Notes: generated from the letters alone by a model not told the origin. A stretch of DNA of 64,000 nt from Jatrophihabitans_A sp035248685 (GCA_035248685.1 DATFHF010000082.1:19932-83931); one strand, 5' to 3'; shown: positions 18,690-28,275, numbered from the stretch's first letter. Numbers and translations are program-made.

Positions 18690-19463
18690 TTAGGACGAGC
18701 GCAGGTAGGCGAGCTGAGCCTGCACTGACAGCTCGGCGGCCGGCCATAATGCCCTGTCCACATCGGCATAAACCCGCTCCACCACATCGCGCGCCGAGGC
18801 GGCCGGCATAACGGCCAGCACCTGGCGTACCTGGTCGAGCCGTTGCTCCCGGTGCGCCAGGTACGCCAGCGAAGCGGCTCCGGCATCCGGCAACTCCGGA
18901 CCGTGCCCCGGCAGCACCGTCACCCCGGACAGCGCGCTGAGCCGGCGCAGCGAGGTCAGGTAGTCGGCGAGCACACCGTCCGGGTGCGCCACCACCGTGG
19001 TGCCTCGGCCGAGGATGGTGTCGCCGGTCAGCACGGACGAACCCAGCACGAAGCACAGCGAGTCCGCGGTATGCCCGGGCGTCGCCCACACCTCGAGCGT
19101 CACCCCGGCCGCCGATACCACGACGCCCTCGGTCAGCCCCTCGGCGCCGAGCCGGTGCGCCGGATCCAGCGCGAGCACCGGGGCTCCGGTCAGGTCGTGC
19201 AGCCGGACCGCGCCGGCTGAATGGTCCGCATGGCCATGGGTCAGCAGGATCATCGGCACCGAACCGGCAGCAGACACCACCGCGCCAAGGTGCCGTTCGT
19301 CCAGCGGCCCCGGATCGACGACAATCGCCTGCGGCCGCGACGGATCATCACGCAGCAGCCAGGTATTCGTCCCGTCCAAGGTCATCGGGGACGGATTGTC
19401 GGCCAGCACCACCCCAGCCAGCGGGGTCACCTGCCGCAACGACTCGTACGAAGGCGCGGTCAT
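18690..19463 (-). CDS. MBL-fold metallo-hydrolase (Rv3677c family)
   Basis: 257 residues. Zinc-binding motif 'THGHADHSAGA' (His76, His78, Asp80, His81), 'TPGHTADSLCF' with the next histidine, and 'GDTILGRGTTVV' with the bridging aspartate. A C-terminal helical domain ('LPGHGPELPDAGAASLAYLAHREQR') resembles the LACTB2-type. It starts inside the stop of the upstream Nudix gene (ATGA). Members hydrolyse thioesters or RNA; the substrate here is unknown. Confidence 0.9.
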   Translation of the reverse strand: MTAPSYESLRQVTPLAGVVLADNPSPMTLDGTNTWLLRDDPSRPQAIVVDPGPLDERHLGAVVSAAGSVPMILLTHGHADHSAGAVRLHDLTGAPVLALDPAHRLGAEGLTEGVVVSAAGVTLEVWATPGHTADSLCFVLGSSVLTGDTILGRGTTVVAHPDGVLADYLTSLRRLSALSGVTVLPGHGPELPDAGAASLAYLAHREQRLDQVRQVLAVMPAASARDVVERVYADVDRALWPAAELSVQAQLAYLRSS

Positions 19464-20134
19464 GCCGGTGACCCGCCGCGGTACCCGGCCGGCAGCGGCA
19501 GTTCGGTGCCGTCACCCAGGTCAGCCACCCGGTTGCCGTCCGGCAGCGTGCGCAGCACCGGCTGGATCGGTCGAATCAACCGCGAGCCAGCGGCGGCCAG
19601 CACCTGATCGGTGCTGGCGAATCGGGCCACCTCGATCAGGCTGAACACGGTCGGCGGCATCATCGGCCGGCTGCCTTGCTCGTACTCGGCCAACGCCTGC
19701 TCGACCGAGATCCAATCCGCGTGCGACGCCTCGCCGGTGATCGCTGCCGCCACTCCGTCGGCCGGCACGGCCGCCACGAAGAAATAGGTGTCATAGCGAC
19801 GCGGTTCGGCCTCCGGAGTGATCCAGTGCGCCCACGGCCGCATTGCCTCCAGCGGCAGCCGTACGCCGGTCTCCTCGACGATTTCCCGGGCCGCCGCGCG
19901 CAGCAGGGTGCCGGCCACCGACGCGGTGACGCCCAACTGCGCGGCGACCGACGCTTCGGTAGCCGGACGCGCACCGGTGGCGTCCACCGGATCCACCCCG
20001 CCCCCAGGAAACACCGACATTCCCGGGGCGAACGCCATCTTCGGCACCCGGCGCAGCAACCAGGTCTGAATGCCGGCCGGCCCGTCCCGCAGCAACAGAA
20101 CCGTCGCCGCCTGCCGGGGCACCACCGGCGCCAT
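19460..20134 (-). CDS. Nudix hydrolase
   Basis: 224 residues. 'FAPGMSVFPGGGVDP' leads into a split Nudix box: 'GTLLRAAAREIVEETGVRL' supplies REIVEETGV after a ~30-residue insertion. This long-insert form is common in actinobacterial Nudix proteins beside the RidA and MBL genes. The substrate is unknown. It lies two bases downstream of ridA and overlaps the MBL gene, so the three form an operon. Confidence 0.85.
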   Translation of the reverse strand: MAPVVPRQAATVLLLRDGPAGIQTWLLRRVPKMAFAPGMSVFPGGGVDPVDATGARPATEASVAAQLGVTASVAGTLLRAAAREIVEETGVRLPLEAMRPWAHWITPEAEPRRYDTYFFVAAVPADGVAAAITGEASHADWISVEQALAEYEQGSRPMMPPTVFSLIEVARFASTDQVLAAAGSRLIRPIQPVLRTLPDGNRVADLGDGTELPLPAGYRGGSPA

Positions 20135-20136
20135 GC

Positions 20137-20595
20137 TCAGTCGACCTCGACGATCAGCTCGACCTCGACCGGGGCGTCCAGCGGCAACACCGCCACCCCC
20201 ACCGCCGAGCGGGCATGCGCGCCGGCATCGCCGAACACCTCACCGAGCAGGTTGGACGCACCGTTGACCACGGCCGGCTGGCCGGTGAAATCCGGGCTGG
20301 ACGCCACGAAGCCAACCACCTTGACCACTCGCACCACCGAGTCGATGCCGACCAGCGCGTGCACCGCGGCCAGCGCGTTCAGCGCGCAGGTACGGGCATA
20401 ACCGGCCGCCTCGTCGGCGCTCACTTGCGCCCCGACCTTGCCGGTGGCCACCAGCGAACCGGCCACCACCGGCAACTGGCCCGAGGTGTAGACCAGCCGC
20501 CCGCTGCGGACCGCCGGGACGTAGCTGGCCACCGGAGCGGCCACCGGTGGCAGTTCGATGCCCAACTCGGCCAACCGGTCCGAGACAGAAGTCAT
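20137..20595 (-). CDS. RidA-family protein
   Basis: 152 residues from ATG at 20595; the upstream extension of the frame overlaps the divergent ATPase gene. Sequence 'SGRLVYTSGQLPVV' and 'VVKVVGFVASSPDF' with 'ARSAVGVAVLPLDAPVEVEL' at the end match the YjgF/YER057c/UK114 family. The terminal Arg in 'ARSAVG' is the one that binds the imine/enamine substrate. The family deaminates reactive 2-aminoacrylate. Position matches Rv3678c. Confidence 0.88.
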   Translation of the reverse strand: MTSVSDRLAELGIELPPVAAPVASYVPAVRSGRLVYTSGQLPVVAGSLVATGKVGAQVSADEAAGYARTCALNALAAVHALVGIDSVVRVVKVVGFVASSPDFTGQPAVVNGASNLLGEVFGDAGAHARSAVGVAVLPLDAPVEVELIVEVD

Positions 20596-20665
20596 GACGT
20601 GCCTCCGAGTCAGGTCGAAACACTCACGTCGCAACCTACCCGGCCGGCTTTGTAGGCTGGTTGGC

Positions 20666-21622
20666 GTGCCCACCACGCCAGCGTTGCCCGACCTGCACGT
20701 GGTGACCGGCAAGGGCGGTACCGGCAAAACCACGGTCGCCGGCGCACTGGCGCTGGCCCTGGCGGCCGCCCGTCGGACCAGGGTGCTGCTGGTTGAGGTC
20801 GAGGGACGGCAGGGGTTGGCGCAGCTGTTCGACACGCCCCCGCTGCCCTATACCGAGACCAGGTTGGCCGCCACCGGCGGCGGCGAGGTGCTGGGGCTGG
20901 CGGTGGACGCCGAGGCCGCCATGCTGGAGTACCTGGAGATGTTCTACAACCTCAAGCGGGCCGGTTCGGCGCTGCGCAAGATGGGCGCGATCGACTTCGT
21001 CACCACCATCGCCCCCGGGCTGCGCGATGTGCTGCTCACCGGCAAGGTCAAGGAGGCGGTCACCCGAACCGGCCGGGACGGTCGGCCGACCTTCGGCGCG
21101 GTGGTGTTGGACGCTCCGCCAACCGGCCGGATCGTGCCCTTCCTCCAGGCCACCAACGAGGTGGCCGGGCTGACCAAGATCGGCCCTATTCACCGGCAGA
21201 GCATCGGGGTGAGCGAGTTGCTGCACTCCGCCCGTACCCAGGTGCACCTGGTGACGCTGCTGGAGGAGATGCCGGTGCAGGAGACCATGGATGCCGCCAC
21301 CGATCTGCGGGCGGCCGGCTACCAGATCGGCCAGGTGATCGTGAACCGGGCCCGTCCGCTGCTGGTTTCCAATGCCCGGCCGTCCGCCAGCCTGCTGGCC
21401 GATGGGCTTCAAGCGGCCGGTCTGGATCCGGCTATCGCGCCGGCCCTGGTCAGCGAGGTGGCCGATTACGCCGCCCGGCAGGACGTCCAGGCCCGAGCCG
21501 AGGCCGAGCTGGCCCAAGTTCAGGCTCCGGTGCTGCGGCTGCCGGAGCTGAGCCCACCGATCGATCTCGGCGGCCTGTTCGAACTGGCCGAGCAACTCGA
21601 CGTCCAGGCCTGGGCGTCATGA
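20666..21622 (+). CDS. GET3/ArsA-like ATPase, first subunit (Rv3679 family)
   Basis: 318 residues from GTG at 20666. The deviant Walker A is 'GKGGTGKTT' at residues 15-23 with the signature lysine, followed by 'LLVEVEGRQGLAQLF'. Switch region 'VVLDAPPTGRIVPFL' is also seen. With the next gene (ATGA overlap) it matches M. tuberculosis Rv3679-Rv3680, a heteromeric pair I recall as BagAB, linked to glycerol and nitric-oxide tolerance. It lacks the arsenite-binding cysteines of ArsA. Confidence 0.9.
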   Translation: MPTTPALPDLHVVTGKGGTGKTTVAGALALALAAARRTRVLLVEVEGRQGLAQLFDTPPLPYTETRLAATGGGEVLGLAVDAEAAMLEYLEMFYNLKRAGSALRKMGAIDFVTTIAPGLRDVLLTGKVKEAVTRTGRDGRPTFGAVVLDAPPTGRIVPFLQATNEVAGLTKIGPIHRQSIGVSELLHSARTQVHLVTLLEEMPVQETMDAATDLRAAGYQIGQVIVNRARPLLVSNARPSASLLADGLQAAGLDPAIAPALVSEVADYAARQDVQARAEAELAQVQAPVLRLPELSPPIDLGGLFELAEQLDVQAWAS

Positions 21623-22776
21623 GCCCCCGCGCCCGGCCGGCGGCCTTCGATGTGGACGCGCTGCTGAAGGATCCGGAGCTGCGGGTGATCGTCACCTGCG
21701 GCAGCGGCGGGGTCGGCAAGACCACCACCGCGGCCGCGCTGGCGCTGCGGGGCGCCGAGCAGGGCCGCCGGGTCGTGGTATTGACCATCGACCCGGCCCG
21801 TCGGCTGGCCCAATCGCTAGGGCTGCATGAGCTGGACAACGTCCCCCGGCTGGTCGACGGCATCGAGGGGGACGGCGCGCTGCTGGCGATGATGCTGGAC
21901 ATGAAGCGCACCTTTGATGAGGTGGTGTTGGCCAATGCCACCCCGGAGAAGGCCCAGCAGATCCTCGCCAACCCGTTCTACCAGTCGCTGTCGGCATCCT
22001 TCGCCGGGACGCAGGAGTACATGGCGATGGAGAAGCTGTCGCAGCTGCGCCAGCGGCTGGTCGAGCCCGGCGAGTGGGACCTGATCGTGGTGGACACCCC
22101 GCCGTCCCGGTCGGCGCTGGACTTCCTGGACGCGCCGCAGCGGCTCAGCCGGTTCCTGGACGGCCGGATGATCCGGCTGCTCACCGCGCCAGCCCGAGCC
22201 GGCGGCAAGGCCTACCTGAAGGTGGTCAGCGCGTCCTTCACGGTCTTCACCAGGGTGCTGAACAAGATCCTGGGCAACGACCTGCTCGGCAACGTCTCGT
22301 CCTTCGTCGCCTCGCTAGAAACCATGTTCGGCGGCTTTCGGGAGCGGGCCGAGCAGACCTACCGGCTGCTCAAGGCGCCGGGCACCGCGTTCGTGGTGGT
22401 GGCCTCTCCGGAACCGGACGCGCTGCGCGAGGCGTCCTTCTTCGTGGAGCGGTTGCAGCAGGAGTCGATGCCGCTGGCCGGCGTGGTGATCAACCGGATG
22501 CACCGGACGGCCACCGAGCTGGGCGGCCAGCGCGCGCTGGAGGCTGCCGAGCGGTTGGCGGCGCTGCCGGAACAGTCGCCGGCGGTGCAGCTGGCCACCG
22601 ATGCGCTGCTGGTCCACGTGGAAAGTGCCGAGGCGGCTAGGCATGACCGGTCGTTGGCGGCCCGGTTCGCGGCAGCCCATCCGGATGTAGCCCAGCGCGA
22701 GGTTGCCGCGCTGCCAACCGATGTGCACGACCTGGCGAGCCTGCACGCGGTCGGTCAGGCGTTGGCCGCCATCTGA
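21619..22776 (+). CDS. GET3/ArsA-like ATPase, second subunit (Rv3680 family)
   Basis: 385 residues. The P-loop is 'GSGGVGKTTT' (28-37). The signature lysine of the deviant Walker A is replaced by Ser29, while the lysine that contacts phosphate is kept. 'LTIDPARRLAQSLGL' (switch/A-loop), 'VVDTPPSRSALDFLDAPQR' and 'NRMHR' follow as in the family. A methionine-rich helical insert (109-170, 'AMMLDMKRTFDEVV') could bind a hydrophobic client. The missing lysine suggests it needs the upstream partner for full activity. Confidence 0.9.
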   Translation: MSPRARPAAFDVDALLKDPELRVIVTCGSGGVGKTTTAAALALRGAEQGRRVVVLTIDPARRLAQSLGLHELDNVPRLVDGIEGDGALLAMMLDMKRTFDEVVLANATPEKAQQILANPFYQSLSASFAGTQEYMAMEKLSQLRQRLVEPGEWDLIVVDTPPSRSALDFLDAPQRLSRFLDGRMIRLLTAPARAGGKAYLKVVSASFTVFTRVLNKILGNDLLGNVSSFVASLETMFGGFRERAEQTYRLLKAPGTAFVVVASPEPDALREASFFVERLQQESMPLAGVVINRMHRTATELGGQRALEAAERLAALPEQSPAVQLATDALLVHVESAEAARHDRSLAARFAAAHPDVAQREVAALPTDVHDLASLHAVGQALAAI

Positions 22777-22808
22777 GCTGTTAGAGCCGCTAGCGCCGGC
22801 AACTCGGA

Positions 22809-23108
22809 CTAGTGCTGGGCCGCCATCAGGAAGTTGCGCCAGGAGACGATATCGGGACGGCGCCGCAGCAGGGTGCGTCGCTCGCGCTCGGTCATGCCGC
22901 CCCAGACGCCGAACTCGGTCCGGCTGTCCAGCGCGTCGGCCAGGCAGTCGATGCGGACCGGGCAGCCCATGCAGATGCTCTTGGCCTTGTGCTGTGCCGC
23001 ACCGACCACGAACAGGGTTTCCGGATCGACGTCACGACAGGCGCCACGGGAGGCCCACTCCGGATTGCTGGTGACACGCACCCTTTCGGGCATCTTTGTC
23101 GCGGTCAT
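22809..23108 (-). CDS. whiB4: WhiB-family iron-sulfur regulator (WhiB4-like)
   Basis: 99 residues. Four cysteines (Cys24, Cys46, Cys49, Cys55) form the C-x(n)-C-x2-C-x5-C [4Fe-4S] ligand set. The 'GVWGGMTERERR' turn and a basic C-terminus ('RRTLLRRRPD') complete the family pattern. Its place between the Rv3680-like gene and ponA2 matches WhiB4 (Rv3681c), a redox-responsive nucleoid-associated regulator. Confidence 0.92.
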   Translation of the reverse strand: MTATKMPERVRVTSNPEWASRGACRDVDPETLFVVGAAQHKAKSICMGCPVRIDCLADALDSRTEFGVWGGMTERERRTLLRRRPDIVSWRNFLMAAQH

Positions 23109-23325
23109 CGGCCCCCCGCCCCTGAAAACTCACATGAATGCAATCTGAATGGTTGATCCGGACCGTAGGGCACGTCCGGCCAATCTGCAATAGCTCGATA
23201 CGAGAATGAAGTATTACCGGCCGCCCGCCCCGATTGGGCGGGATTCGGTCCCAGGACGGCGGTCAGCACCGGTCTGAGGTCGAGCGAACGAGCGGCACGA
23301 AGCCTCTCGCGTAGTCTCATCCTCT

Positions 23326-25824
23326 GTGGCGCGTGCATCGGGTTGGACCATCCTGTCGAAACTGACCCAGCTAGTCGGCCTGCTGGTGATCGTCGGCGTC
23401 CTTGCTGCCGGCTTTCTGCTCCCCTATATCGGCGGGTTGAGCCTCGCGGCTAAGGCCGGAGCCGACAAATTTTTGAACACCCGGTGCAACCTCACCGAGG
23501 AACCGGTCCAGCAGCGCACCACCATGTACGCCAATGATGGCAAAACGGTCATTGCGACGCTGTTCGATCAGAACCGCCAGGTCATCTCGCTGAGCCAGGT
23601 GCCCAAGTCGGTGACCGAGGCGCTGATCTCCACCGAGGACCGGCGCTTCTACTCCCACCACGGGGTGGACATCCGCGGCCTGATCCGGGGTGCGTTGAAG
23701 ACGTCGAACGGCCAGACCCAGGGCGCGTCTACGCTGACCGAGCAGTACGTCAAGCAGGTGCGCTACTACGAGGCCACCACGGACGCCGAGCGGGCCGCGG
23801 CGATCGACCAGAACATCGACCGCAAGATCCTCGACGCCCAGTGCGCGCTGAAGATCGAGCGGGAGAACACCAAGAGCCAGATCCTGGAGAAGTACCTCAA
23901 CATCGCCTTCTTCGGCGAGGGTGCTTACGGCATCCAGACCGCCGCCCAGACCTTCTTCGGTGTCGATGCCAGCAAGCTGACGGTGCCGCAGGCCGCGCTG
24001 CTGGTGGGCCTGGTCAAGGCGCCGTCCGACTTCGACCCGTTCATGCACCCGCAGGCCGCCCGGGACCGCCGCGATCTGGTGATCGACAACATGGCCAGCC
24101 AGGGCTACCTCAGTGCGAGCGCCGCCGCGACGGCCAAGGCCAGCCCGGTTCGGCTGGCGACGCACAGCGCGCCGCCGCGCGGCTGCGCCTACGCCAATCC
24201 GGCGATCAAGAATGTCGGCTTCTTCTGTGACTACGCGCTGTCCTGGCTGACCAGCACGGGCGGACTGTCCGCCCAGCGGATCAACACCAGCGGCCTGAAG
24301 ATTGTGACCACCCTGGACGCCAGCATTCAGAACTCCGGGCAGGCTTCGATCTGGGCCAACCACGGCGCCGGCGACACGTTGGATCCGGCCAACCCGTACC
24401 TGCTGGCGATGCCGTCGGTGGATCCGCGAAGCGGACGGGTCACCTCGATGATCACCGACAAGCATTACGGCGCGAGGCTACTGCCCAACAAGAAGCCGGA
24501 TCCGCGCTACACCACGAACCCGATCTTCACCAAGGCCTTCGCCGGCTCGGGATCCACGTACAAGTACTTCACCACGCTGGCCGCAATGAAGGTGGGCGTT
24601 CCGGCCGACTACCGGCTCACCGCCAGCGACCCGTATCACACCAAGCACTGCCCGCCCGGCACCGATCCGAAGCCGGACGGCTACCACAACGCGGGCCGCT
24701 ACAACTCGACCTACCCGTTGAGCCGGGCGCTGCCGCTGTCGTCCAACACCTTCTTCGTCGGCATGGAGGATCAGCTGTTCCTCTGCGACCTGGCCCCGAT
24801 CGTGGACACCGCTGCCAGCCTGGGCATGAACTACCTGACCGATCCGCAGAACAAGGACCAGTTCGGCCGGACGATCGCCCAGGCCACCATCGAGGATCAT
24901 TCGGCGACGTTCACCCTCGGCCAACGCTCCACCTCGGTGCTGGAATTGACCGGGGCGATGGGGGCGGTAGCCAACGACGGCGTGTTCTGCCCGCCGACGC
25001 CGATCGTCTCGGTCACCGACGTGGTGGGAAATCCGGTGTCGTTCAAGCGGCCGGGCTGTGCCCGGCAGTTCGACTCCTACACCGCCCGCACGTTGGTGAA
25101 CATCATGGTCAACGACACCAACCCGGCCGGCACCGGCGGGACGGCCACCGGCTTCTTCAGCGGCTGGTACGGCAACGGCGGCAGTCCGGTGGCCGGCAAG
25201 ACCGGGACGAACAACAGTTGCACGGTGGATCCGCTGAACAAGGCGGCAGGTTGTGTCGATGACGGCAAGAACTCCGCGCTCTGGTTCGTCGGCATCACGC
25301 CCACCCTGGTGTCGGCGTCCGCCCTGGTGAATCCGGATAAGCCGACGCTGGCGATCGCGAATGTGCCGGGAGTGACGGCTAATAACGACGGCAGCGACAC
25401 CTTCGGTGCGACTGCGTCCCGGTTCTGGCTGCAGGCCTACCAGCCGGTGCTGCAAGGTCAGCAGTGGACCTGGCCGACGGCGGACTCCACCCCCGGCATT
25501 CCGGTGAACTCGGTGACCGGGCTGACCCTTCAGGACGCTACCGACCGGCTGACCCAGGACGGTTTCAAGGTCAAGGCAGTTAACTTCCTCTGCGGCAGCA
25601 AGGTTCCCGCCGGCAACGTCGCCTTCTACGGTCCACACATCGCCGAGCCGGGCGCCACCATCAACCTGTGCCTCTCGTCCGGTGATGTGCCGGTGTTCTT
25701 CAGCCAGCCGTCGGCGTCGCCATCGAATACCAAGGGCCACCCGAGCGACACCAACACGCCGGGCGGGCCGTCGCCGTCGCCGACGCGGCACCACGGTGGC
25801 CCGTCGACCAAGCCGGGCCACTGA
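23326..25824 (+). CDS. ponA2: Bifunctional class A penicillin-binding protein with PASTA domain (PonA2-type)
   Basis: 832 residues from GTG at 23326. A membrane anchor (residues 10-45) is followed by the GT51 glycosyltransferase domain, whose catalytic Glu104 lies in 'EDRRFYSHHGVD'. The transpeptidase has the SxxK motif at S410-K413 ('STYK'), SxN in 'LSSNTFF' and 'KTGT'. One PASTA domain lies near the C-terminus ('IPVNSVTGLTLQDATDRLTQ') before a Ser/Pro-rich tail. It polymerises and crosslinks peptidoglycan outside the membrane. It converges on an L,D-transpeptidase gene. Confidence 0.95.
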   Translation: MARASGWTILSKLTQLVGLLVIVGVLAAGFLLPYIGGLSLAAKAGADKFLNTRCNLTEEPVQQRTTMYANDGKTVIATLFDQNRQVISLSQVPKSVTEALISTEDRRFYSHHGVDIRGLIRGALKTSNGQTQGASTLTEQYVKQVRYYEATTDAERAAAIDQNIDRKILDAQCALKIERENTKSQILEKYLNIAFFGEGAYGIQTAAQTFFGVDASKLTVPQAALLVGLVKAPSDFDPFMHPQAARDRRDLVIDNMASQGYLSASAAATAKASPVRLATHSAPPRGCAYANPAIKNVGFFCDYALSWLTSTGGLSAQRINTSGLKIVTTLDASIQNSGQASIWANHGAGDTLDPANPYLLAMPSVDPRSGRVTSMITDKHYGARLLPNKKPDPRYTTNPIFTKAFAGSGSTYKYFTTLAAMKVGVPADYRLTASDPYHTKHCPPGTDPKPDGYHNAGRYNSTYPLSRALPLSSNTFFVGMEDQLFLCDLAPIVDTAASLGMNYLTDPQNKDQFGRTIAQATIEDHSATFTLGQRSTSVLELTGAMGAVANDGVFCPPTPIVSVTDVVGNPVSFKRPGCARQFDSYTARTLVNIMVNDTNPAGTGGTATGFFSGWYGNGGSPVAGKTGTNNSCTVDPLNKAAGCVDDGKNSALWFVGITPTLVSASALVNPDKPTLAIANVPGVTANNDGSDTFGATASRFWLQAYQPVLQGQQWTWPTADSTPGIPVNSVTGLTLQDATDRLTQDGFKVKAVNFLCGSKVPAGNVAFYGPHIAEPGATINLCLSSGDVPVFFSQPSASPSNTKGHPSDTNTPGGPSPSPTRHHGGPSTKPGH

Positions 25825-25827
25825 CGG

Positions 25828-26799
25828 TCAGGTGGTCCGGATCGCCCCGCCGGTCAGCCAGGTTGGCCAGGGCACGTTCCAGTCGCCGTAGCCCTGGCCC
25901 AGTTGCATGAGCGGGCCGTTGGCGTTGTTATAGGTCACCACGTCGCCGACCCGCATCAACGCATACAGGTGCTTGGCGACGTCCGGGGCCAGGTTGGTGC
26001 AGCCATTGGACGTGCTGCGTTTGCCCAGGTTGGCGATGTTCCACGGCGCGGAGTGCAGGTACTCGCCGCCGTAGGTGAGTCGCTGGGTCCATTGCACGTG
26101 CGGGTCGTAGTAACCCGGGCCGCGCATCGGGATATCGACACCCTTCTCCATGATCACCTTGGTACCGCGGAGTGTGCGGGTGTTCGGCGCGCCCAACGAG
26201 ACGGGGTAGCGGCCGTAGATATGGCCGTCCACGGTGACTGTCATCTGCAAGCTGACCGCATCGACCGAGGAGACGATCGCGTAGCTGGTCGAGAACGACA
26301 GGGTGAGGCTGTCGTCGAAAGTCAGGCCGGAGCCGGCGGACAATCCTTGGACCGGCAAGTCCATGGTGATCTGCGAATGCGCCGGCCAGTAGTTGTCCAG
26401 TCGGAAATGGCCTTCCAGCGCCGATCCCTTGTGCGCGGTCGGCTCGAAGTACCAGGCGCCGGTGGCGGGCCGGCCGTTGACGCTCACCTTGGTGGCCTTG
26501 GCGAACGCGACGCCGCTGGTCGGGGCGACGTTGAATAGCGCGATGATCGGCATGCCGACGCCATAGACACTGCCGTCACCTTCGAGTAGCGACACGTGCA
26601 CCGGCCGGGTCGGCGCGGCTGAGCTGCTGGTGGGCGCGGCGGAGCTGGCGCTGCTCGATTGGCTGGCGCCGCTCGAGGACGGCGCGGCCGAGCTGCCCGC
26701 GGTCGATCCGGATGGCTCGGGGCCGGCCAGCGGCGCCTGGGTGCAGGCGGTTGCCACCAGCAGGACGGGCAGTAGGACGAGCGCGAGCCTTCGGAGCAT
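25828..26799 (-). CDS. L,D-transpeptidase lipoprotein
   Basis: 323 residues. A lipobox ends at Cys19 ('LLVATAC'). A Ser/Ala-rich linker (30-64), an Ig-like domain (about 65-165) and the YkuD catalytic domain follow. The catalytic motif is 'HSAPW...SNGCTNL' with His249 and Cys267. This is the Ldt(Mt2)-type layout. It makes 3-3 crosslinks between meso-diaminopimelate residues of peptidoglycan, or attaches proteins to it. Two bases separate it from the ponA2 stop, so the two wall-synthesis genes converge. Confidence 0.93.
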   Translation of the reverse strand: MLRRLALVLLPVLLVATACTQAPLAGPEPSGSTAGSSAAPSSSGASQSSSASSAAPTSSSAAPTRPVHVSLLEGDGSVYGVGMPIIALFNVAPTSGVAFAKATKVSVNGRPATGAWYFEPTAHKGSALEGHFRLDNYWPAHSQITMDLPVQGLSAGSGLTFDDSLTLSFSTSYAIVSSVDAVSLQMTVTVDGHIYGRYPVSLGAPNTRTLRGTKVIMEKGVDIPMRGPGYYDPHVQWTQRLTYGGEYLHSAPWNIANLGKRSTSNGCTNLAPDVAKHLYALMRVGDVVTYNNANGPLMQLGQGYGDWNVPWPTWLTGGAIRTT

Positions 26800-26851
26800 C
26801 AGGTCACCGTACCCGACCGTTCTGTCAGTTCCGGCCGGGCGAAACCAGCTG

Positions 26852-27310
26852 TCAGCCGCCGCTGAGCCGGTTGCGGACCGCTTCGGAGACCCGCTTGCCG
26901 TCGGCCCGGCCGGCGATCTGAGGGCTCAGCAGCTTCATCACTTGGCCGAGCTGGCGCGGCTCGCTGGCGCCAGTTTCGGCGATGGCGGCATCAACCAGTT
27001 CGGCCAGTTCGTGATCGTCCAGCTGGCTGGGCAGGTAGCGGGCCAGCACGGTTTCCTCCGCCCGTTCGCGGTCGGCCTGCTCGGTCCGGCCGGCGCCGCT
27101 GAACGCCTCGGCCGCCTCCCGGCGCTTCTTCGCCTCCCGGTTCACTACCCGCAGCACCTCGTCGTCGCTGAGCTCGCGGGCGGCGGAGCCGGCCACTTCC
27201 TCGTTGGTGATGGCGGTGAGCAGCATGCGCAGGGTTGCGGTGCTCAGTTCGTCCCGCGCCTTCATGGCGGTGGTGAGGTCGGACTGCAGGCGGCTCTTCA
27301 GCTCGGGCAT
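26852..27310 (-). CDS. GatB/YqeY-domain protein
   Basis: 152 residues, the full length of YqeY. 'MPELKSRLQSDLTTAMKARDELSTATLRMLLTAI' and 'LPSQLDDHELAELVDAAI' followed by 'QLGQVMKLLSPQIAGRADGKRVSEAVRNRL' are characteristic of the family. The domain is related to the tRNA-binding tail of the amidotransferase subunit GatB; the function of the stand-alone form is not settled. Confidence 0.9.
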   Translation of the reverse strand: MPELKSRLQSDLTTAMKARDELSTATLRMLLTAITNEEVAGSAARELSDDEVLRVVNREAKKRREAAEAFSGAGRTEQADRERAEETVLARYLPSQLDDHELAELVDAAIAETGASEPRQLGQVMKLLSPQIAGRADGKRVSEAVRNRLSGG

Positions 27311-27342
27311 AGGTTCAGGCTAGTGGCCGTAGGCTGGTCGTC

Positions 27343-28275
27343 ATGTCTGCCCTCGACCAGCCCGGTCGCCGCCCCGCCGCCCGTCGCGGCATGCTCGCGG
27401 TCGGCTTGGCCGGAGCCACGCTGGCCGGCTACGGCGGGTTGATCGAGCGCAACCTGTTTACGCTGCGCCGGTTCGCCGTTCCGGTGCTGGATCCCGGCAC
27501 GCCGGCGGTGCGGGTGCTGCACATTTCGGACTTGCACCTGACCGCCGGTCAGCGGCGCAAGCAGGCCTGGGTCCGGGAGTTAGCCAAGCTCGAACCGGAC
27601 TACGTGATCAACACCGGTGACACCAACTCAGACCCGGACGGGATCCCGGCGGTGCTGGATGCGCTGGGGCCGCTGTTCGACTTTCCGGGCGCGTTCGTGC
27701 CGGGTAACAATGATTACTACGTGCCCCGGCCGAAGAACCCGCTGCGGTACTTCATGCCGCACCAGATGGGTGATCTCAGCGGCCGGGCTCGGATGCCGTG
27801 GCCGCAGCTGGCGTCGGAGATGGCCGGCCGGGGGTGGTTGGATCTGACGCACGTCCGGGCCTCGGTCAAGATGGCTGAGGTGCCGGTGGCCTTGGCCGGG
27901 ACGGACGACCCGCACCTGCGCCGGGCCCGGTACTCCCGGATCGCCGGGCCAGCCGACCCGGCCGCCGCGGTCCGGATCGGGGTGATCCACTCCCCCGAGC
28001 CGGCGCTGCTGTCGGCGTTCGCCGCCGATGGGTACGACCTGGTGCTAGCCGGGCACACCCACGGCGGCCAGATCCGAGTGCCGTTCGGGCCGGCCATCGT
28101 GACCAACTGCGGCATCGACGTGCACCGGGCGCGCTGGCTGCACCAGTGGGACGAGACCATGTGGTTCAACGTGTGCGCCGGTCTGGGGACCAATCCGTTC
28201 ATGCCGTTCCGGATCGCCTGCCGACCGGAGGCGGTGCTGCTGACCCTGCTGCCGCGGGATGCGCCGGTGCGCTAG
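27343..28275 (+). CDS. Metallophosphoesterase (Rv3683 family)
   Basis: 310 residues. A short N-terminal hydrophobic segment ('GMLAVGLAGATLAGYGGL') probably anchors it. Calcineurin-like motifs follow: 'ISDLHL', 'NTGDTNSDPDG', 'GNNDYY' and 'LAGHTHGGQ'. GNND replaces the usual GNHD. It is the last gene of the block shared with mycobacteria before tRNA-Pro. The substrate is unknown; relatives act on UDP-sugar lipids or nucleotides. Confidence 0.88.
   Translation: MSALDQPGRRPAARRGMLAVGLAGATLAGYGGLIERNLFTLRRFAVPVLDPGTPAVRVLHISDLHLTAGQRRKQAWVRELAKLEPDYVINTGDTNSDPDGIPAVLDALGPLFDFPGAFVPGNNDYYVPRPKNPLRYFMPHQMGDLSGRARMPWPQLASEMAGRGWLDLTHVRASVKMAEVPVALAGTDDPHLRRARYSRIAGPADPAAAVRIGVIHSPEPALLSAFAADGYDLVLAGHTHGGQIRVPFGPAIVTNCGIDVHRARWLHQWDETMWFNVCAGLGTNPFMPFRIACRPEAVLLTLLPRDAPVR

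Noticed and set aside
24478..25821. Minus-strand open frame of 447 codons opposite ponA2
   Set aside because: Shadow of the transpeptidase and PASTA part of ponA2.
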